The translations under genes were made by a program, and so were the position numbers. A DNA stretch of 64,000 nucleotides, from positions 558,001-622,000 of the forward strand of contig NC_011832.1 in NCBI RefSeq assembly GCF_000021965.1, read 5' to 3'. A model generated the notes under the pieces. The model was not told the DNA's origin. It did no database searches and saw nothing but the letters and a program-made list of their open reading frames with translations. Source of the DNA: Methanosphaerula palustris E1-9c. GTDB taxonomy: Archaea > Halobacteriota > Methanomicrobia > Methanomicrobiales > Methanospirillaceae. Position 1 is the stretch's first letter. Each line of letters starts with the position of its first letter. Below, piece by piece: positions 34,666 to 44,025 of this stretch.

Positions 34666-34871
34666 CAGCGAACCTTCAGCGCATATCGGCCGGGGAGGTT
34701 GATGTTGACCTTTTTGGCCACCTCTGAATTGATCGGATCGATCACAACCAGATATCCTGACCAGTCGGTGGAGAGATTCGAGGTGCTGCAGATCACACAG
34801 GTCTCGCCATCGACAACCCGGTGACATTCTCTGCAGACCTTGGGGAGCTGCTTCTTAGTGCTCACTGCCAT
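34665..34871 (-). CDS. spt4: transcription elongation factor Spt4 (RpoE'')
   Basis: 68 residues with the Spt4 zinc site VCRECHRVV (12-20) and [10 protein letters not shown] (25-34), then [19 protein letters not shown], the segment that binds the Spt5 NGN domain. It overlaps the C-terminus of the Rpo7 gene by 17 bases and couples to the DUF359 kinase. Order rpo7-spt4 is standard in archaea. Confidence 0.96.
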
Positions 34872-35454
34872 GCTCTACTCCCCCTTTTTCCTTGTTCTCT
34901 TCCTTCTCGCGTTTCAGTTCCTCTTCAAGCCAGAGTTCAGTTCCCAGCCCAGCCTGCCGCATCGTGAGTCCGATCTTGCTATCTCGGGGTTCACGTTCGT
35001 TCAGACTCAGTGTCACGACACGCGCTCTGATCCGATCGCCGACGCCGATGAATCTTCCTGAATCCTTGCAAATCAGGCGGGCGTTCTTCTCATCATAGTT
35101 GATGAACTCGTCTGAAATCTGGCTCACATGGAGCATGGCATCGATCGGTCCGAGACTGACGAAGGCACCAAAGGTCGTGGTCTCGACGACCACTCCTTCG
35201 AGCACCTCCTGCAGAGAGAGGCGGAGTCCGAGCGCCTCGAACTTCACATCATAATAGACGGCCCCGTCGCCCGGAACCATCTCGCCCTCGCCGACCTCGA
35301 TCACCTTCGTGACTGCAATGAAGATCCCGATCTCCTTGTCGATGGATCCCTCAAGCTGCTCCTGCAGCACATCGAGGATCACCTTGATCAGATCCTCACC
35401 CAGTCGGTGGGGGGGGACCCGCACCTTGTCTTCGAGCAACAGTTTGTAATACAT
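34855..35454 (-). CDS. rpoE: RNA polymerase subunit Rpo7 (RpoE')
   Basis: Stalk subunit of the archaeal RNA polymerase. 199 residues: N-terminal RNP-like part (MYYKLLLEDKVRVPPHRLGE), then an S1/OB domain from about 80 (VLEGVVVETTTFGAFVSLGP, DAMLHVSQIS). The C-terminal 25 residues are very rich in Glu and Lys, a low-complexity tail. Eight bases separate it from the PIN gene upstream. No rpo4 (rpoF) is adjacent. Confidence 0.96.
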   Translation of the reverse strand: MYYKLLLEDKVRVPPHRLGEDLIKVILDVLQEQLEGSIDKEIGIFIAVTKVIEVGEGEMVPGDGAVYYDVKFEALGLRLSLQEVLEGVVVETTTFGAFVSLGPIDAMLHVSQISDEFINYDEKNARLICKDSGRFIGVGDRIRARVVTLSLNEREPRDSKIGLTMRQAGLGTELWLEEELKREKEENKEKGGVEHGSEH

Positions 35455-35461
35455 GCTTCTT

Positions 35462-35842
35462 CTATCCCCTGATAAATTCCATAGTTCTCTGTTTTCTCAT
35501 CCCAATAACAGGGATGCCCTCGATCAAGAGCAACCTGCGCATCCGTCGGTCGTTGGTGACTACAGGGCACTGGTGTTCGTACGCATACGCAATGATCCGA
35601 TCATCCACCTGAGGGGCTGTGCAGGTGCTGGTGACGATTGTACACTGTTCTGCCATCGCCAGCCCGTATCGAGCAGCAGCCCCGTTCTTTCCCCTGCAGA
35701 GGGAGAGTCCGCGCAGTTCAGTGACGACATCCTCCAGCACCAGCGGCTCGTGCGCCCCGATCAGCCGTGTCAACTCACCGAAGAGATCGACCCGGAACTG
35801 GGCCGGCATCATCAGTGCATTGGCATCGATCAGAACCTTCAC
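35462..35842 (-). CDS. PIN-domain protein (Fcf1/VapC9-like rRNA-processing nuclease)
   Basis: 126 residues from GTG 35842: [15 protein letters not shown] at the N-terminus with the first acidic residue, [11 protein letters not shown] in the middle, [14 protein letters not shown] near 98-111 with the later acids. This is the stand-alone archaeal PIN family found between aIF2 gamma and rpo7, related to eukaryotic Fcf1/Utp24, not a toxin with adjacent antitoxin. GTG is preferred to ATG 35875 because it overlaps the aIF2 gamma stop as GTGA (35842-35839) and matches the family start. Confidence 0.88.
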   Translation of the reverse strand: MKVLIDANALMMPAQFRVDLFGELTRLIGAHEPLVLEDVVTELRGLSLCRGKNGAAARYGLAMAEQCTIVTSTCTAPQVDDRIIAYAYEHQCPVVTNDRRMRRLLLIEGIPVIGMRKQRTMEFIRG

Positions 35843-37074
35843 TCGAGCAGAATCCCCATCCCGATCAGTCGCCATCGTGCACCGACCTGGCGGCTGATAG
35901 CGATCCGCTCTCCGGCTGCGACACAGACCGGCCTCTTCAGGGTCACCTCGATCGCCTCCTTCTTGGTGGTGGAGACGACCCCGACCGTCACTGCAGTTCC
36001 CACCGAGAGCATCAGCGGTTCATTGAACTTCAGCGGTTCGATCTTCAACTCGCTGGTGGCGCCGACCACGCGCTCCATCAGCATCACCTTGAACTTCAGT
36101 TTGTCCCGGATGGGGGGAAGTGACCCGGCGAGACCTGCCACCTGGCCGGCGAGGGTATCGCTCTTGGTCAGGGCTGGGTCAAGTTTTGTTGCGATCCCGA
36201 GCAGTCCGCCAGGGGTCGCTTCAATGACCTTCTTCGAACCGGTATTGATCGAGACGATCTTGGTTTCGATGGGTTCCCAGCGGACTCTGTTCTCGACCTG
36301 GACCTGGCGCCCCGGCCGGATCTCGATGTCATCGCCCTCTTTGAGAACGCCTGCGATCAGAGATCCACCAATAACCCCACCTTTCACATCCTTCCAGGAA
36401 CCTCCGGGCTTATTGATATCGAACGAACGTGCGATCAGCATGAAGGGTGTAGCTGCAGGATCGCGTTCTGGGATGGGAATCGTCTGATCGAGCGCCTCGA
36501 CAAGTGCTCCCATATTGATATTCTTCTGTGCAGAGATTGGGACGATTGGGGCTCCTTCGGCGATCGTGCCCTTGATAAAGTCCTTGATCTGCTGGTAATG
36601 CTGCAGCGCGTCCTTCTGCGTCACCACATCGATCTTGTTCTGGACGATGACGATCTTCTTGATCCCGACCAGTTCCAGCGCCATCAGGTGCTCCTTGGTC
36701 TGTGGCTGCGGGCAGTGTTCATTGGCGGAGATGACCAGCATGGCCCCATCCATCAGGGCTGACCCTGAGAGCATCGTGGCCATCAGTGTCTCGTGGCCAG
36801 GTGCGTCCACGAATGAGACTGCACGGAACGGGGTGGCAGGACCGCCACAGTTCGGGCAGGTTGGGGATGTGGTGTAGGCGTCGGAACCTTCGCAGGCGCT
36901 GCATTTATAGAATGTTGCATCTGCATAGCCAAGACGAATCGAGATCCCTCGTTTCATCTCTTCACTGTGCCGGTCGGTCCATGTACCGGTCAGCGCATTG
37001 ACAAGGGTGGTCTTGCCATGGTCGACGTGTCCCACGACCCCTATGTTGACACTGGGTATTGTTTCATCAGGCAA
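35839..37074 (-). CDS. eif2g: translation initiation factor aIF2 subunit gamma
   Basis: GTPase subunit that delivers initiator tRNA-Met. 411 residues: G1 [13 protein letters not shown] (12-24), zinc knuckle CSACEGSD...CPNCGGPA near 58-77, G3 DAPGHETL near 90, G4 NKID near 149, then domains 2 and 3 with [15 protein letters not shown] and [18 protein letters not shown] at the end. First gene of the superoperon; promoter TATA-like TGTATAAGTATC lies about 35 bases upstream on the minus strand. Confidence 0.97.
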   Translation of the reverse strand: MPDETIPSVNIGVVGHVDHGKTTLVNALTGTWTDRHSEEMKRGISIRLGYADATFYKCSACEGSDAYTTSPTCPNCGGPATPFRAVSFVDAPGHETLMATMLSGSALMDGAMLVISANEHCPQPQTKEHLMALELVGIKKIVIVQNKIDVVTQKDALQHYQQIKDFIKGTIAEGAPIVPISAQKNINMGALVEALDQTIPIPERDPAATPFMLIARSFDINKPGGSWKDVKGGVIGGSLIAGVLKEGDDIEIRPGRQVQVENRVRWEPIETKIVSINTGSKKVIEATPGGLLGIATKLDPALTKSDTLAGQVAGLAGSLPPIRDKLKFKVMLMERVVGATSELKIEPLKFNEPLMLSVGTAVTVGVVSTTKKEAIEVTLKRPVCVAAGERIAISRQVGARWRLIGMGILLE

Positions 37075-37119
37075 AAACTTCGAACCTCCTTATTCTATGT
37101 ATAATGCTGATACTTATAC

Positions 37120-37132
37120 ATGCACGGTGCAT
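37120..37132. promoter_or_regulatory. 13-bp palindrome upstream of aIF2 gamma
   Basis: ATGCAC-G-GTGCAT (6-1-6), located just upstream of the likely TATA box of aIF2 gamma and 153 bp before nikR. Nearby, ATCTGGATCAT occurs twice (37131-37141 and 37177-37187) as an 11-bp direct repeat 46 bases apart. Could be a transcription-factor site for either divergent gene. Confidence 0.4.
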
Positions 37133-37285
37133 CTGGATCATACCCTCTCAACAGCCGGTGCAAGAACCTGCCAGGGATCTGGATCATTATGAGTAACACA
37201 AATGGCGTCCTTTTTTAAAAATTATTAATACGTTGAAACCCAACAAAATAACAGCGCAGACAGATGTCTGGTCAGGTAGTGCCAT

Positions 37286-37708
37286 ATGCCTATGGAAACA
37301 GAACTTTCACGGATCGGAATATCACTTCCGAAGAACTTGCTTGATAAGTTCGATGAGATCATCACGATCCGGGGATACTCCTCGCGGTCAGAAGGGATCC
37401 GCGATGCGATCAGGAATTATATCACCTATTACCGGTGGATGTCGGATGTGAAGGGTGACCGGCAGGGAGTGATCACGATGATCTATGATCATGATCAGCG
37501 GGGACTCCTCCCGACACTGACCGATATCCAGCACGATTTCATGGGGATCATCCAGGCCTCGCTCCACTCCCATGTCTCGCATAATCGGTGTCTTGAGGTG
37601 ATCCTGGTCCATGGAGATGGAGCACAACTCAAAGATCTTGCAGAACGGTTGATGTCTCAGAAAGGGGTTGAATCGGTGAAATTGACCACGATCCCCATAG
37701 AAGATTGA
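37286..37708 (+). CDS. nikR: nickel-responsive regulator NikR
   Basis: Ribbon-helix-helix repressor that senses Ni(II). 140 residues: RHH domain (ISLPKNLLDKFDEIITIRGY, RSEGIRDAIRNYI) and an ACT-like metal domain with the square-planar ligand set in SLHSHVSHNRCLEVIL (His, His, Cys, plus His from IYDHDQ-type strand upstream). Start ATG 37286; an alternative Met is two codons in. TATA-like TTTAAAAATTATTAATA lies about 60-75 bases upstream. Methanogens need much nickel for F430, hydrogenases and CODH. Confidence 0.95.
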   Translation: MPMETELSRIGISLPKNLLDKFDEIITIRGYSSRSEGIRDAIRNYITYYRWMSDVKGDRQGVITMIYDHDQRGLLPTLTDIQHDFMGIIQASLHSHVSHNRCLEVILVHGDGAQLKDLAERLMSQKGVESVKLTTIPIED

Positions 37709-37830
37709 AGAGAGATCGATGATCGGTATTCCTTCTTTTTTGTGATCCAAAAAAACTTGAAAATTCTGGCTGATCTTCGGAGATGACAGAGAGCCGTGTC
37801 CATCGCCTCCGGCTCATCACCAGATAGGTT

Positions 37831-38118
37831 CTATCCGCCACCCTCGCAGCTGTTGTCGGTATCAATCTGCGAGCCGTCTACCCGGGTCAGGGCAGCCCGC
37901 TCCTTATCGAGCAAGGTCCTGAAATCCTGCTTCTTCGCCTCGCCGGTCTGCGCCTTTACCTCTGCAGCGATCAGTTGATCGACCCGGTAGAAGAGATGAG
38001 AAGACTCAACCTCGGCATACAGGTTCCCCTTGATCGTGGCGAGCGAGATGACTGCACCGGTGGTACCCGTCCGTGGGTATCGCACCTGCATCCCAACAGC
38101 GATCTGATCCTGATCCAT
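37831..38118 (-). CDS. DUF2098 family protein (methanogen-specific)
   Basis: 95 residues from ATG 38118 (MDQDQIAVGMQVRYPRTG). The core VRYPRTGTTGAVISLATIKG, then AEVESSHLFYRVDQL, is the DUF2098 signature, a small beta-barrel-like domain found mainly in methanogens and often near methanogenesis marker genes. Function not known. It is divergent from the YcaO gene across about 50 bp, so they probably share control. An upstream extension of the frame to 38232 runs antisense into YcaO and is rejected. Confidence 0.85.
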   Translation of the reverse strand: MDQDQIAVGMQVRYPRTGTTGAVISLATIKGNLYAEVESSHLFYRVDQLIAAEVKAQTGEAKKQDFRTLLDKERAALTRVDGSQIDTDNSCEGGG

Positions 38119-38168
38119 AGAGGAGCATTGCGACGAGAACATATAAAATTTGAGCATGCTGACTATTG

Positions 38169-39335
38169 ATGATGAATCAACTCCTGCACCAGCGAAAAGA
38201 ATTCTATGCCGGAACTCACCGGGCAGTCCCACCAGAGGAGACCGATCGGCGGGTGCAGCCGCTGATGGAGGGGATCGGGCTCGAATCGATCAGGGAGATC
38301 ACCGATATCGACCGGCTCGGGATCCCCTGTGTGGCCGCAGAGCGAGCGAGCGCCCGGGATATTGTAATGCTGGTCCATGCCGGCCAGACCCTCCTGCAGG
38401 CGAAGGTGGCGCTGAAGATGGAGGCAATTGAGCGCTATTCTGCAGAGTACCGACATGAACCTCTGCAATTCGGCAGTCTCGAACAGATCGGTATCGCCAG
38501 GGCCGTCGACCCTGAGGAACTGATTCTTCCGCGGACCGTCGACATGTGCGAGCCGCTCCACTGGTCTGATGGCTGGGACCTGATCGGTCGGGAGGAGGTG
38601 GTCGTCCCCTCCAATGCTGTGATTCACCCCTACGACACCCGGGGGATGACGACCGCACTCTATCCGAGCGACCCCTGGGGGCTCGCAGCAGGAAATGTAC
38701 CTGAAGAGGCGATCGTTGAAGGTATCTGCGAGGTGATCGAGCTGGACGCGCTGAGTGTTGCCGAGCGGACTCACTCGATGGGCCGGCGACTGCAGGTCGA
38801 TGACGACCCTGCAGCGGCGGCGCTGATGGATAAGTTTGATGAGGCGGGGGTCGTTGTCACCCTCTGGTTGCTCGATGGAAGGACCGGGGTGCCGACGGTC
38901 GCGGCAGTGGCAGACGATCAGCAGACCCGGGATCCCACCCTGCTGGTGATGGGGGCAGCGACTCATCCTTCCCCCTCGATCGCGGCTCAGCGCGCCCTGA
39001 TCGAGGCTGTACAGGGACGGGCGGTCAGACTTTACTATCGCGACAACGAACCTGAACGGGATGCGCTGATCCGGAGGGCAGGATACGACCGTATGAAGCG
39101 GATCAACCACGAATGGTTCGCTCCAGCTGGTTCGGTCTCCATCGCTGACGTTCCCGATCTCTCCACCGAGTATCTCGATGACGATGTCAGAGCGCTCTGC
39201 GGCGCGGTCGAGGGGCATGCCGAGCGGATCTGTGTCTGTGACCTGCAGAAGACCGACATCCCGGTGGTGCGCGTGGTGATCCCCGGGTTTGAGGTCACCC
39301 ATCAGAACCCGGATCGGGTCCGGCGCTCCCGGTGA
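38169..39335 (+). CDS. ycaO: YcaO-domain protein, methanogenesis marker 1 (McrA thioamidation)
   Basis: ATP-dependent cyclodehydratase-type enzyme. In methanogens the YcaO/TfuA pair installs thioglycine in McrA of methyl-coenzyme M reductase, a result established genetically in Methanosarcina. 388 residues. YcaO marks: RASARDIVMLVHAGQTLL, ALKMEAIERYSAEY near 85-98 (ATP/Mg acids), EGICEVIELDALSV near 178 and SIAAQRALIEAVQGR near 273. Starts ATG 38169 or 38172. No tfuA is seen next to it. It faces the deacetylase-like gene with 4 bp between the stops. Confidence 0.9.
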   Translation: MMNQLLHQRKEFYAGTHRAVPPEETDRRVQPLMEGIGLESIREITDIDRLGIPCVAAERASARDIVMLVHAGQTLLQAKVALKMEAIERYSAEYRHEPLQFGSLEQIGIARAVDPEELILPRTVDMCEPLHWSDGWDLIGREEVVVPSNAVIHPYDTRGMTTALYPSDPWGLAAGNVPEEAIVEGICEVIELDALSVAERTHSMGRRLQVDDDPAAAALMDKFDEAGVVVTLWLLDGRTGVPTVAAVADDQQTRDPTLLVMGAATHPSPSIAAQRALIEAVQGRAVRLYYRDNEPERDALIRRAGYDRMKRINHEWFAPAGSVSIADVPDLSTEYLDDDVRALCGAVEGHAERICVCDLQKTDIPVVRVVIPGFEVTHQNPDRVRRSR

Positions 39336-39339
39336 TCGG

Positions 39340-40326
39340 TCAGATCAGTCGCTTCAACAACGATACAATCTCCCTTGTAGACCTGAGCGGGGCGGCGCTG
39401 ACCTCTCCCTCTTCACGCACCCTGCTCTTTCCCTGCAGTGTTTTGAGCACCTCGGCGATCGCCAGGTGGTGGGACGGGCCATACCCCCCTTCCAGCACCA
39501 GGGCGAGCGGGGTCTCCACCGTCCCCGCGAGGATCCCGGCCATCGTCCCGAAGTCCTGGGGGCGAAGGAGCATCCCGCTTTTGGGATCGTCGCCGAGCGG
39601 ATCCTGCCCTGCAGAGACGATCACCAGGTCCGGTCTGAACCGCTTGATCGCAGCACCAAATATCTCTTCCAGGACCAGTCGGTAATCGGTGATGGTCGCG
39701 CCGGGTTGGAGGGGGGCGTTCAGGGTGAATCCCTTGCCGGCTCCGGTGCCGATCTCATCGACCCAGCCTGTGCGGGGGAATGTGTTCTGCTGATGAATAG
39801 AACAGTAGAGGACCTGATCTGAACTGTAGAAGATCTTCTGGGTTCCGTTGCCATGATGCAGATCCCAGTCCACGATCGCGACTCGCATCCCTTCTCTCTG
39901 CAGATGGGTCGCAGCGATCGCTGCGTTGTTGAAGAGGCAGAATCCCATCCCCCTGTCGGGTTCTGCATGGTGTCCGGGTGGCCTGACCAGGGCGAAACAA
40001 TGCTCCCCGTCCAGTGCCCTTTGAGCAGCATCGATGGCGGATCCTGCTGCGAATGAAGCGACGGTGAACGATTCTGCGGTCAGGTAGGTGGAGGGGTCGA
40101 GGTAATATACGCCGCCATCACAGCAGAGCGACCTGATCCTCCTGACATAATGGTAATCGTGAACCGTCAGGAGGTCGGCCTCTGTGGCCATCACCGGGTC
40201 GTGCGTCACCACACCCCGGGGAATCCCGGCCTCCACTTCGCGGAGCCGTGTGCTGCACTCGTCATGGAGGCAGAGGTCGTGAGCCGAGAAGACCTGTCCC
40301 TGGATCACCGAGCAGCGTGGGGACAT
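39340..40326 (-). CDS. histone deacetylase superfamily protein
   Basis: Zinc-dependent amidohydrolase of the arginase/deacetylase fold; substrates may be acetyl-lysine, acetylpolyamines or others. 328 residues from ATG 40326 (MSPRCSVIQGQVFS) with GGAGAG ribosome site. Motifs: RPPGHHAEPDRGMGFCLFNN near 119-138 (charge-relay His pair), IVDWDLHHGNGTQ near 152-164 (zinc Asp/His), and GQDPLGDDP near 238 (second zinc Asp), LEGGYG near 291. The frame extends upstream to 40464 without similarity. Confidence 0.92.
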   Translation of the reverse strand: MSPRCSVIQGQVFSAHDLCLHDECSTRLREVEAGIPRGVVTHDPVMATEADLLTVHDYHYVRRIRSLCCDGGVYYLDPSTYLTAESFTVASFAAGSAIDAAQRALDGEHCFALVRPPGHHAEPDRGMGFCLFNNAAIAATHLQREGMRVAIVDWDLHHGNGTQKIFYSSDQVLYCSIHQQNTFPRTGWVDEIGTGAGKGFTLNAPLQPGATITDYRLVLEEIFGAAIKRFRPDLVIVSAGQDPLGDDPKSGMLLRPQDFGTMAGILAGTVETPLALVLEGGYGPSHHLAIAEVLKTLQGKSRVREEGEVSAAPLRSTREIVSLLKRLI

Positions 40327-40472
40327 GTTCTCTCCTCTCTCCTCACACGAAGGGTGACTATTTTTTTCTGGATCTGTATGGGTGCCATATGTCTTGATCC
40401 TCAGATCGGAATTCACTAATAGGCCTGCAAGCCGATCAATATGAGGATCTCGATCCAGGAACAAATAATACT

Positions 40473-41603
40473 GTGGTGCTATCTGACGTGCGAATCTGTA
40501 TGATCTCGTTTCCAGTCATTAAGGCTTTTTCAACCCCTCTCCGGAACCTTGAGCGGACGCTCCGTTTGGCAGGGTTCACCGTGACCGGGATCGTCGGCTA
40601 CGAGGAGATGCCCGAGCTTGGAGACAGTGCTAATAATCTACGTTACCTGATCCAGTATAATCGATGGACCAGATCTCAGGTTCTTCACCAGGTCTCCTTT
40701 CTCATGCTCCAGTTCCGTATCGGACTCCGGATGCTCCTGCTCTCACGAGAGACCGATCGCTTCTTCTTCTTCATGCAGACAGGGCCGATCATTCCGCTCA
40801 TCGTCGCCAGGCTTCTTGGAAAGAAGACTGTCTGGATGCTCCCTTCCTCAATGGAGCGGATGACGCAGTACCAACAGTATGCACTCTCCGGTCTGATCCT
40901 CCGGCTTCAGCACATCTGTTATTCTCTTACCAATGTACTCGTCCTCTACTCGGCTGACCTGATCGATGAATGGGGGCTTCGTGCCTATCAGGGGAAGATC
41001 AGGATCGCCCATGAGCACATCGTCGACACCACCCGTTTCAGCGTTGAGGTTCCGTTCTCCCTTCGTGGGCCGGTCATCGGGTTCGTGGGCCGGTTCAGTG
41101 AGGAGAAGGGGATCCTCTCCCTGCTCGAGGCTATTGGGGAGGTACACCTGAAACGGGACGATCTTAGATTCCTGTTGATCGGAGACGGGCCATGCATCGG
41201 GGCGGTCAGAGCGTATATCGGGGAACACCATCTTGAGAACACTGTCTCCCTCCCGGGCTGGGTCGATTCCGTCGACCTTCCGCAATACTTGAACCAGATG
41301 GCCCTGCTGGTCCTCCCTTCAGCGACCGAGGGCCTTCCGAATGTGATGTTAGAGGCGATGGCCTGTGGCACTCCGGTACTCGCCTCAAGCGTCGGTGCGA
41401 TACCTGCGGTGATCAACGATGGGCTGAATGGTTATCTGCTGAAGGAGATCTCTGCAACTGGTATCATAGCGGGTTTGCTCTCAGCACTATCGGATCCAGC
41501 TCGTGGAGAGATTGCTGTGGCGGCACGCACAAGTATTGAAGAGTCTTTCTCAATCGAGCGGACTGCTGCAGGGATGAAGGATCTCCTTTCTACGATCGAC
41601 TGA
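40473..41603 (+). CDS. GT4-type glycosyltransferase
   Basis: GT-B transferase, 376 residues from GTG 40473. C-terminal Rossmann half is clear: GPVIGFVGRFSEEKGILSLLEA near 194, LLIGDGP, then the sugar-nucleotide site PSATEGLPNVMLEAMACGTPV near 287-307 (EX7E). The N-terminal half holds hydrophobic stretches (FMQTGPIIPLIVARLLG) suggesting membrane association. Donor and acceptor are not known. The next two genes make UDP-ManNAc and another transferase. Confidence 0.9.
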   Translation: MVLSDVRICMISFPVIKAFSTPLRNLERTLRLAGFTVTGIVGYEEMPELGDSANNLRYLIQYNRWTRSQVLHQVSFLMLQFRIGLRMLLLSRETDRFFFFMQTGPIIPLIVARLLGKKTVWMLPSSMERMTQYQQYALSGLILRLQHICYSLTNVLVLYSADLIDEWGLRAYQGKIRIAHEHIVDTTRFSVEVPFSLRGPVIGFVGRFSEEKGILSLLEAIGEVHLKRDDLRFLLIGDGPCIGAVRAYIGEHHLENTVSLPGWVDSVDLPQYLNQMALLVLPSATEGLPNVMLEAMACGTPVLASSVGAIPAVINDGLNGYLLKEISATGIIAGLLSALSDPARGEIAVAARTSIEESFSIERTAAGMKDLLSTID

Positions 41604-41623
41604 ACCTGAATCAGAGGGCCACC

Positions 41624-42703
41624 TCATCTCTCCAGTTCGGCTGTGCAGACCTGCAGGATTCGTTCCCCTGCCTTCCCATCTCCGAACGGGTTGACCCAGT
41701 CCCGGGTACGCCCAAGCATCATGGCGGCTGCCTGCTCGATCCTCGCCGGGTCGGTGCCGGCCAGCAGGTTGGCACCGACAGTGATCGTCTCTGGCCGCTC
41801 GGTGTTCTCCCGCAGGGTTACGCAGGGGACCTTTAAGATGCAGGTCTCCTCCTGTACGCCCCCTGAGTCCGTCAGCACCAGGGCGGCCTCGGCCTCGAGC
41901 TGCAGAAACTCTAAAAATCCCTGCGGCGGGACCAGTGTGACGCCCTTCGGATCGAGGTTGAACTGATCGATCATCTTCGCAGTCCTCGGATGGACCGGCA
42001 CGATCACCGGAAGCCCGGTGTCGGCATGGACCCTGGCCAGCCCTTCCAGCACGCCGGCCAGGCGTACCTGGTTGTCCACGTTCTCTGCGCGGTGGAACGT
42101 TGCCAGCAGATAGTCCCTGCTCTCCAGTCCCATCGCCTGCAGGGTGGAGCACTTCTCCTCTGCGATCTCCCTGTTCTGGTACAACGCGTCCACGATCGTA
42201 TTGCCGGTGACCGTGATCGTATCGTCAGCGATCCCTTCTGCAAGCAGGTTGCTCCGGGATGTCTCCGTCGGGGCGAAGAGGTGATCGGCGATATGGTCGG
42301 CGACCACCCGGTTGATCTCCTCGGGCATCGTCCGGTCGAAGGATCTGAGGCCGGCCTCGACATGGCCGACCCTGATCTGGAGTTTTTTGGCTGCCAGCGC
42401 CCCGGCGAGGACGGTGTTGGTATCCCCCTGCACCAGCACCTCGCTACAGTTCTTTTCCATCAGAACCCGCTCGACTCCTGCCATGATGGCCCCGGTCTGA
42501 ACCGCATGGGTGCCCGAACCGACATCCAGGTTGAAGGTTGGCGCCGGCAGGTCCAGCTCGGCGAAGAAGACCTGATCCATCTCAAATGAGTAGTGCTGAC
42601 CGGTGTGAATCACGCAATAGTCGATCGTTGCTGCTTCAGCAGCCCGGATCACAGGGGAGAATTTGATGATCTCAGGCCTGGTGCCTAGAACGAGAGTGAT
42701 CAT
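41624..42703 (-). CDS. wecB: UDP-N-acetylglucosamine 2-epimerase
   Basis: Makes UDP-ManNAc for surface glycans or S-layer glycosylation. 359 residues: VLGTRPEIIKFSPVI (4-18), HTGQHYSFEMDQVFF near 34-48, VQGDTNTVLAGALAAKK near 92-108, VEAGLRSFDRTMPEE near 115, and LTDSGGVQEETCILKVP near 275, all family marks. It converges with the GT4 gene (20 bp apart) and is divergent from the GT gene at 42869. Confidence 0.96.
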   Translation of the reverse strand: MITLVLGTRPEIIKFSPVIRAAEAATIDYCVIHTGQHYSFEMDQVFFAELDLPAPTFNLDVGSGTHAVQTGAIMAGVERVLMEKNCSEVLVQGDTNTVLAGALAAKKLQIRVGHVEAGLRSFDRTMPEEINRVVADHIADHLFAPTETSRSNLLAEGIADDTITVTGNTIVDALYQNREIAEEKCSTLQAMGLESRDYLLATFHRAENVDNQVRLAGVLEGLARVHADTGLPVIVPVHPRTAKMIDQFNLDPKGVTLVPPQGFLEFLQLEAEAALVLTDSGGVQEETCILKVPCVTLRENTERPETITVGANLLAGTDPARIEQAAAMMLGRTRDWVNPFGDGKAGERILQVCTAELER

Positions 42704-42868
42704 GATAGCTCCAGATACTGAAATTATTCGTCCTCTTCGCAGATATAACCCCGGTGTTCCCTATGGATCCTGCGAAACCATTTACCGACCACACCTCCAT
42801 CACTGTATACAGATACCGGCAGATTGGTCACGGTGTTACCATCATATCCTCCGTGATCAGGAGTATTT

Positions 42869-44005
42869 ATGAAGATCCTCGTCATTCCGACCACCGACTG
42901 GCTACGGCACCCTGTCCCGAACAGGCTCAACTTCATCTTTGATATCCTTGCAGAAGAGCATGCGATCTATGTGCTGAACTTTCACCTCAAACAGTTCGAC
43001 GGTCTCCCCGCCCGGACCACCCGGTGCACACTGGTGGATGGGGACGCCTTCTCACCTGCCGGCCTCTCCTCCCATTATCTGCTCAACGGCCCGGCCCACC
43101 TGAAGAAGATTCGGGAGGTGGTGAAGCGGGAGAAGATCGACCTGATCCTCTCGAGCAACATCCTCCCCTCGCTGGTCGCGAACTTTGCCGGCGTCCCGGT
43201 GGTCTTTGACTATCTTGACCATCTAGAGGAGTCTGCTGCGATCTACTATCCGGACTCCTTCGTTGGCACGGTCGTCCGCACCGGTGTGGCTGTTCTCAGC
43301 CACTTCAACCTGAAGCGGGCGCGGGCTGTGATCACCGTCACCGAGGTCTTCAAACAGTACCTGCAGACCCTTGGGGTGAAGGACGTCACGGTGATCCCGA
43401 ACGGTGTCGACACCACCCTGCTTCATCCGGTCCCCAAAGAGGTGGCCAAACAGAACCTCGGGTTTTCAGGTCCCGTGATTGGGTACCTCGGTTCGCTGGA
43501 ATACTGGATCGATCTGGAGACTGTGGTGAAGGCACTGCCGTCGCTGCCGGACGTGACGCTGATGATCGTTGGCCCCGGTCTCTTCACCGATTATGGGGAG
43601 ACGATCCAGCACCTCGCAGCAGATCTCGGGGTCACCGAGCGGGTCCAGTTCATGGGATCCGTTCCGTATGCCGAACTGAGCGGCTACCTCTCTGCGATGG
43701 ACATCGGCCTCAACCCCCGAAAGCCGATGAAGATGAACGAGTATACCGTCGGCGGTAAGGTCTTCAACTACCTCTCCTGTGGGATACCGGTCCTCTCCAG
43801 CAGGACCGAGGCGCTCGAGCAGTTGTTGCCGACCGAGATCACCTACTACGATGATCAGCAGGGTTTCATCACGGCGGTGCAGTCCCTGCTCAAAGACCCC
43901 GGAGATGCAGAGCAGCATCGTGCCGTTGCAGAGCGGTTCGACTGGCATACCCTTGCAGCCACCTACGCTGACGTGCTCAAGCGGGTCGCAGAGAAGAAAA
44001 AGTAA
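42869..44005 (+). CDS. GT4-type glycosyltransferase
   Basis: 378 residues, GT-B fold. N-terminal VIPTTDWLRHPVPNRLNFIF; linker to the C-terminal domain at VIPNGVDTTLLHPV near 172; donor domain GPVIGYLGSLEYWIDLETVV near 197-216, LMIVGPGLF and LNPRKPMKMNEYTVGGKVFNY near 284 (motif with K instead of the classic EX7E first Glu). The ATG has AGGAG eight bases upstream. Probably part of the same glycan pathway as wecB, which is divergent. Confidence 0.88.
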   Translation: MKILVIPTTDWLRHPVPNRLNFIFDILAEEHAIYVLNFHLKQFDGLPARTTRCTLVDGDAFSPAGLSSHYLLNGPAHLKKIREVVKREKIDLILSSNILPSLVANFAGVPVVFDYLDHLEESAAIYYPDSFVGTVVRTGVAVLSHFNLKRARAVITVTEVFKQYLQTLGVKDVTVIPNGVDTTLLHPVPKEVAKQNLGFSGPVIGYLGSLEYWIDLETVVKALPSLPDVTLMIVGPGLFTDYGETIQHLAADLGVTERVQFMGSVPYAELSGYLSAMDIGLNPRKPMKMNEYTVGGKVFNYLSCGIPVLSSRTEALEQLLPTEITYYDDQQGFITAVQSLLKDPGDAEQHRAVAERFDWHTLAATYADVLKRVAEKKK

Positions 44006-44025
44006 AAAAAGCGAGGGTCGGGCGT

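Noticed and set aside
35462-35842. Toxin-antitoxin reading of the PIN gene
   Set aside because: It lies in the fixed archaeal order aIF2 gamma-PIN-rpo7 and has no antitoxin next to it; the Fcf1-like family fits better.
37286-37708. NikR site of the E. coli type in its own promoter
   Set aside because: A TCATAC half occurs near 37138 but no GTATGA half at the right spacing was found.
38163-39302. 379-codon open frame on the minus strand
   Set aside because: Antisense to the YcaO gene; composition rich in Arg, His and Pro, no motif.
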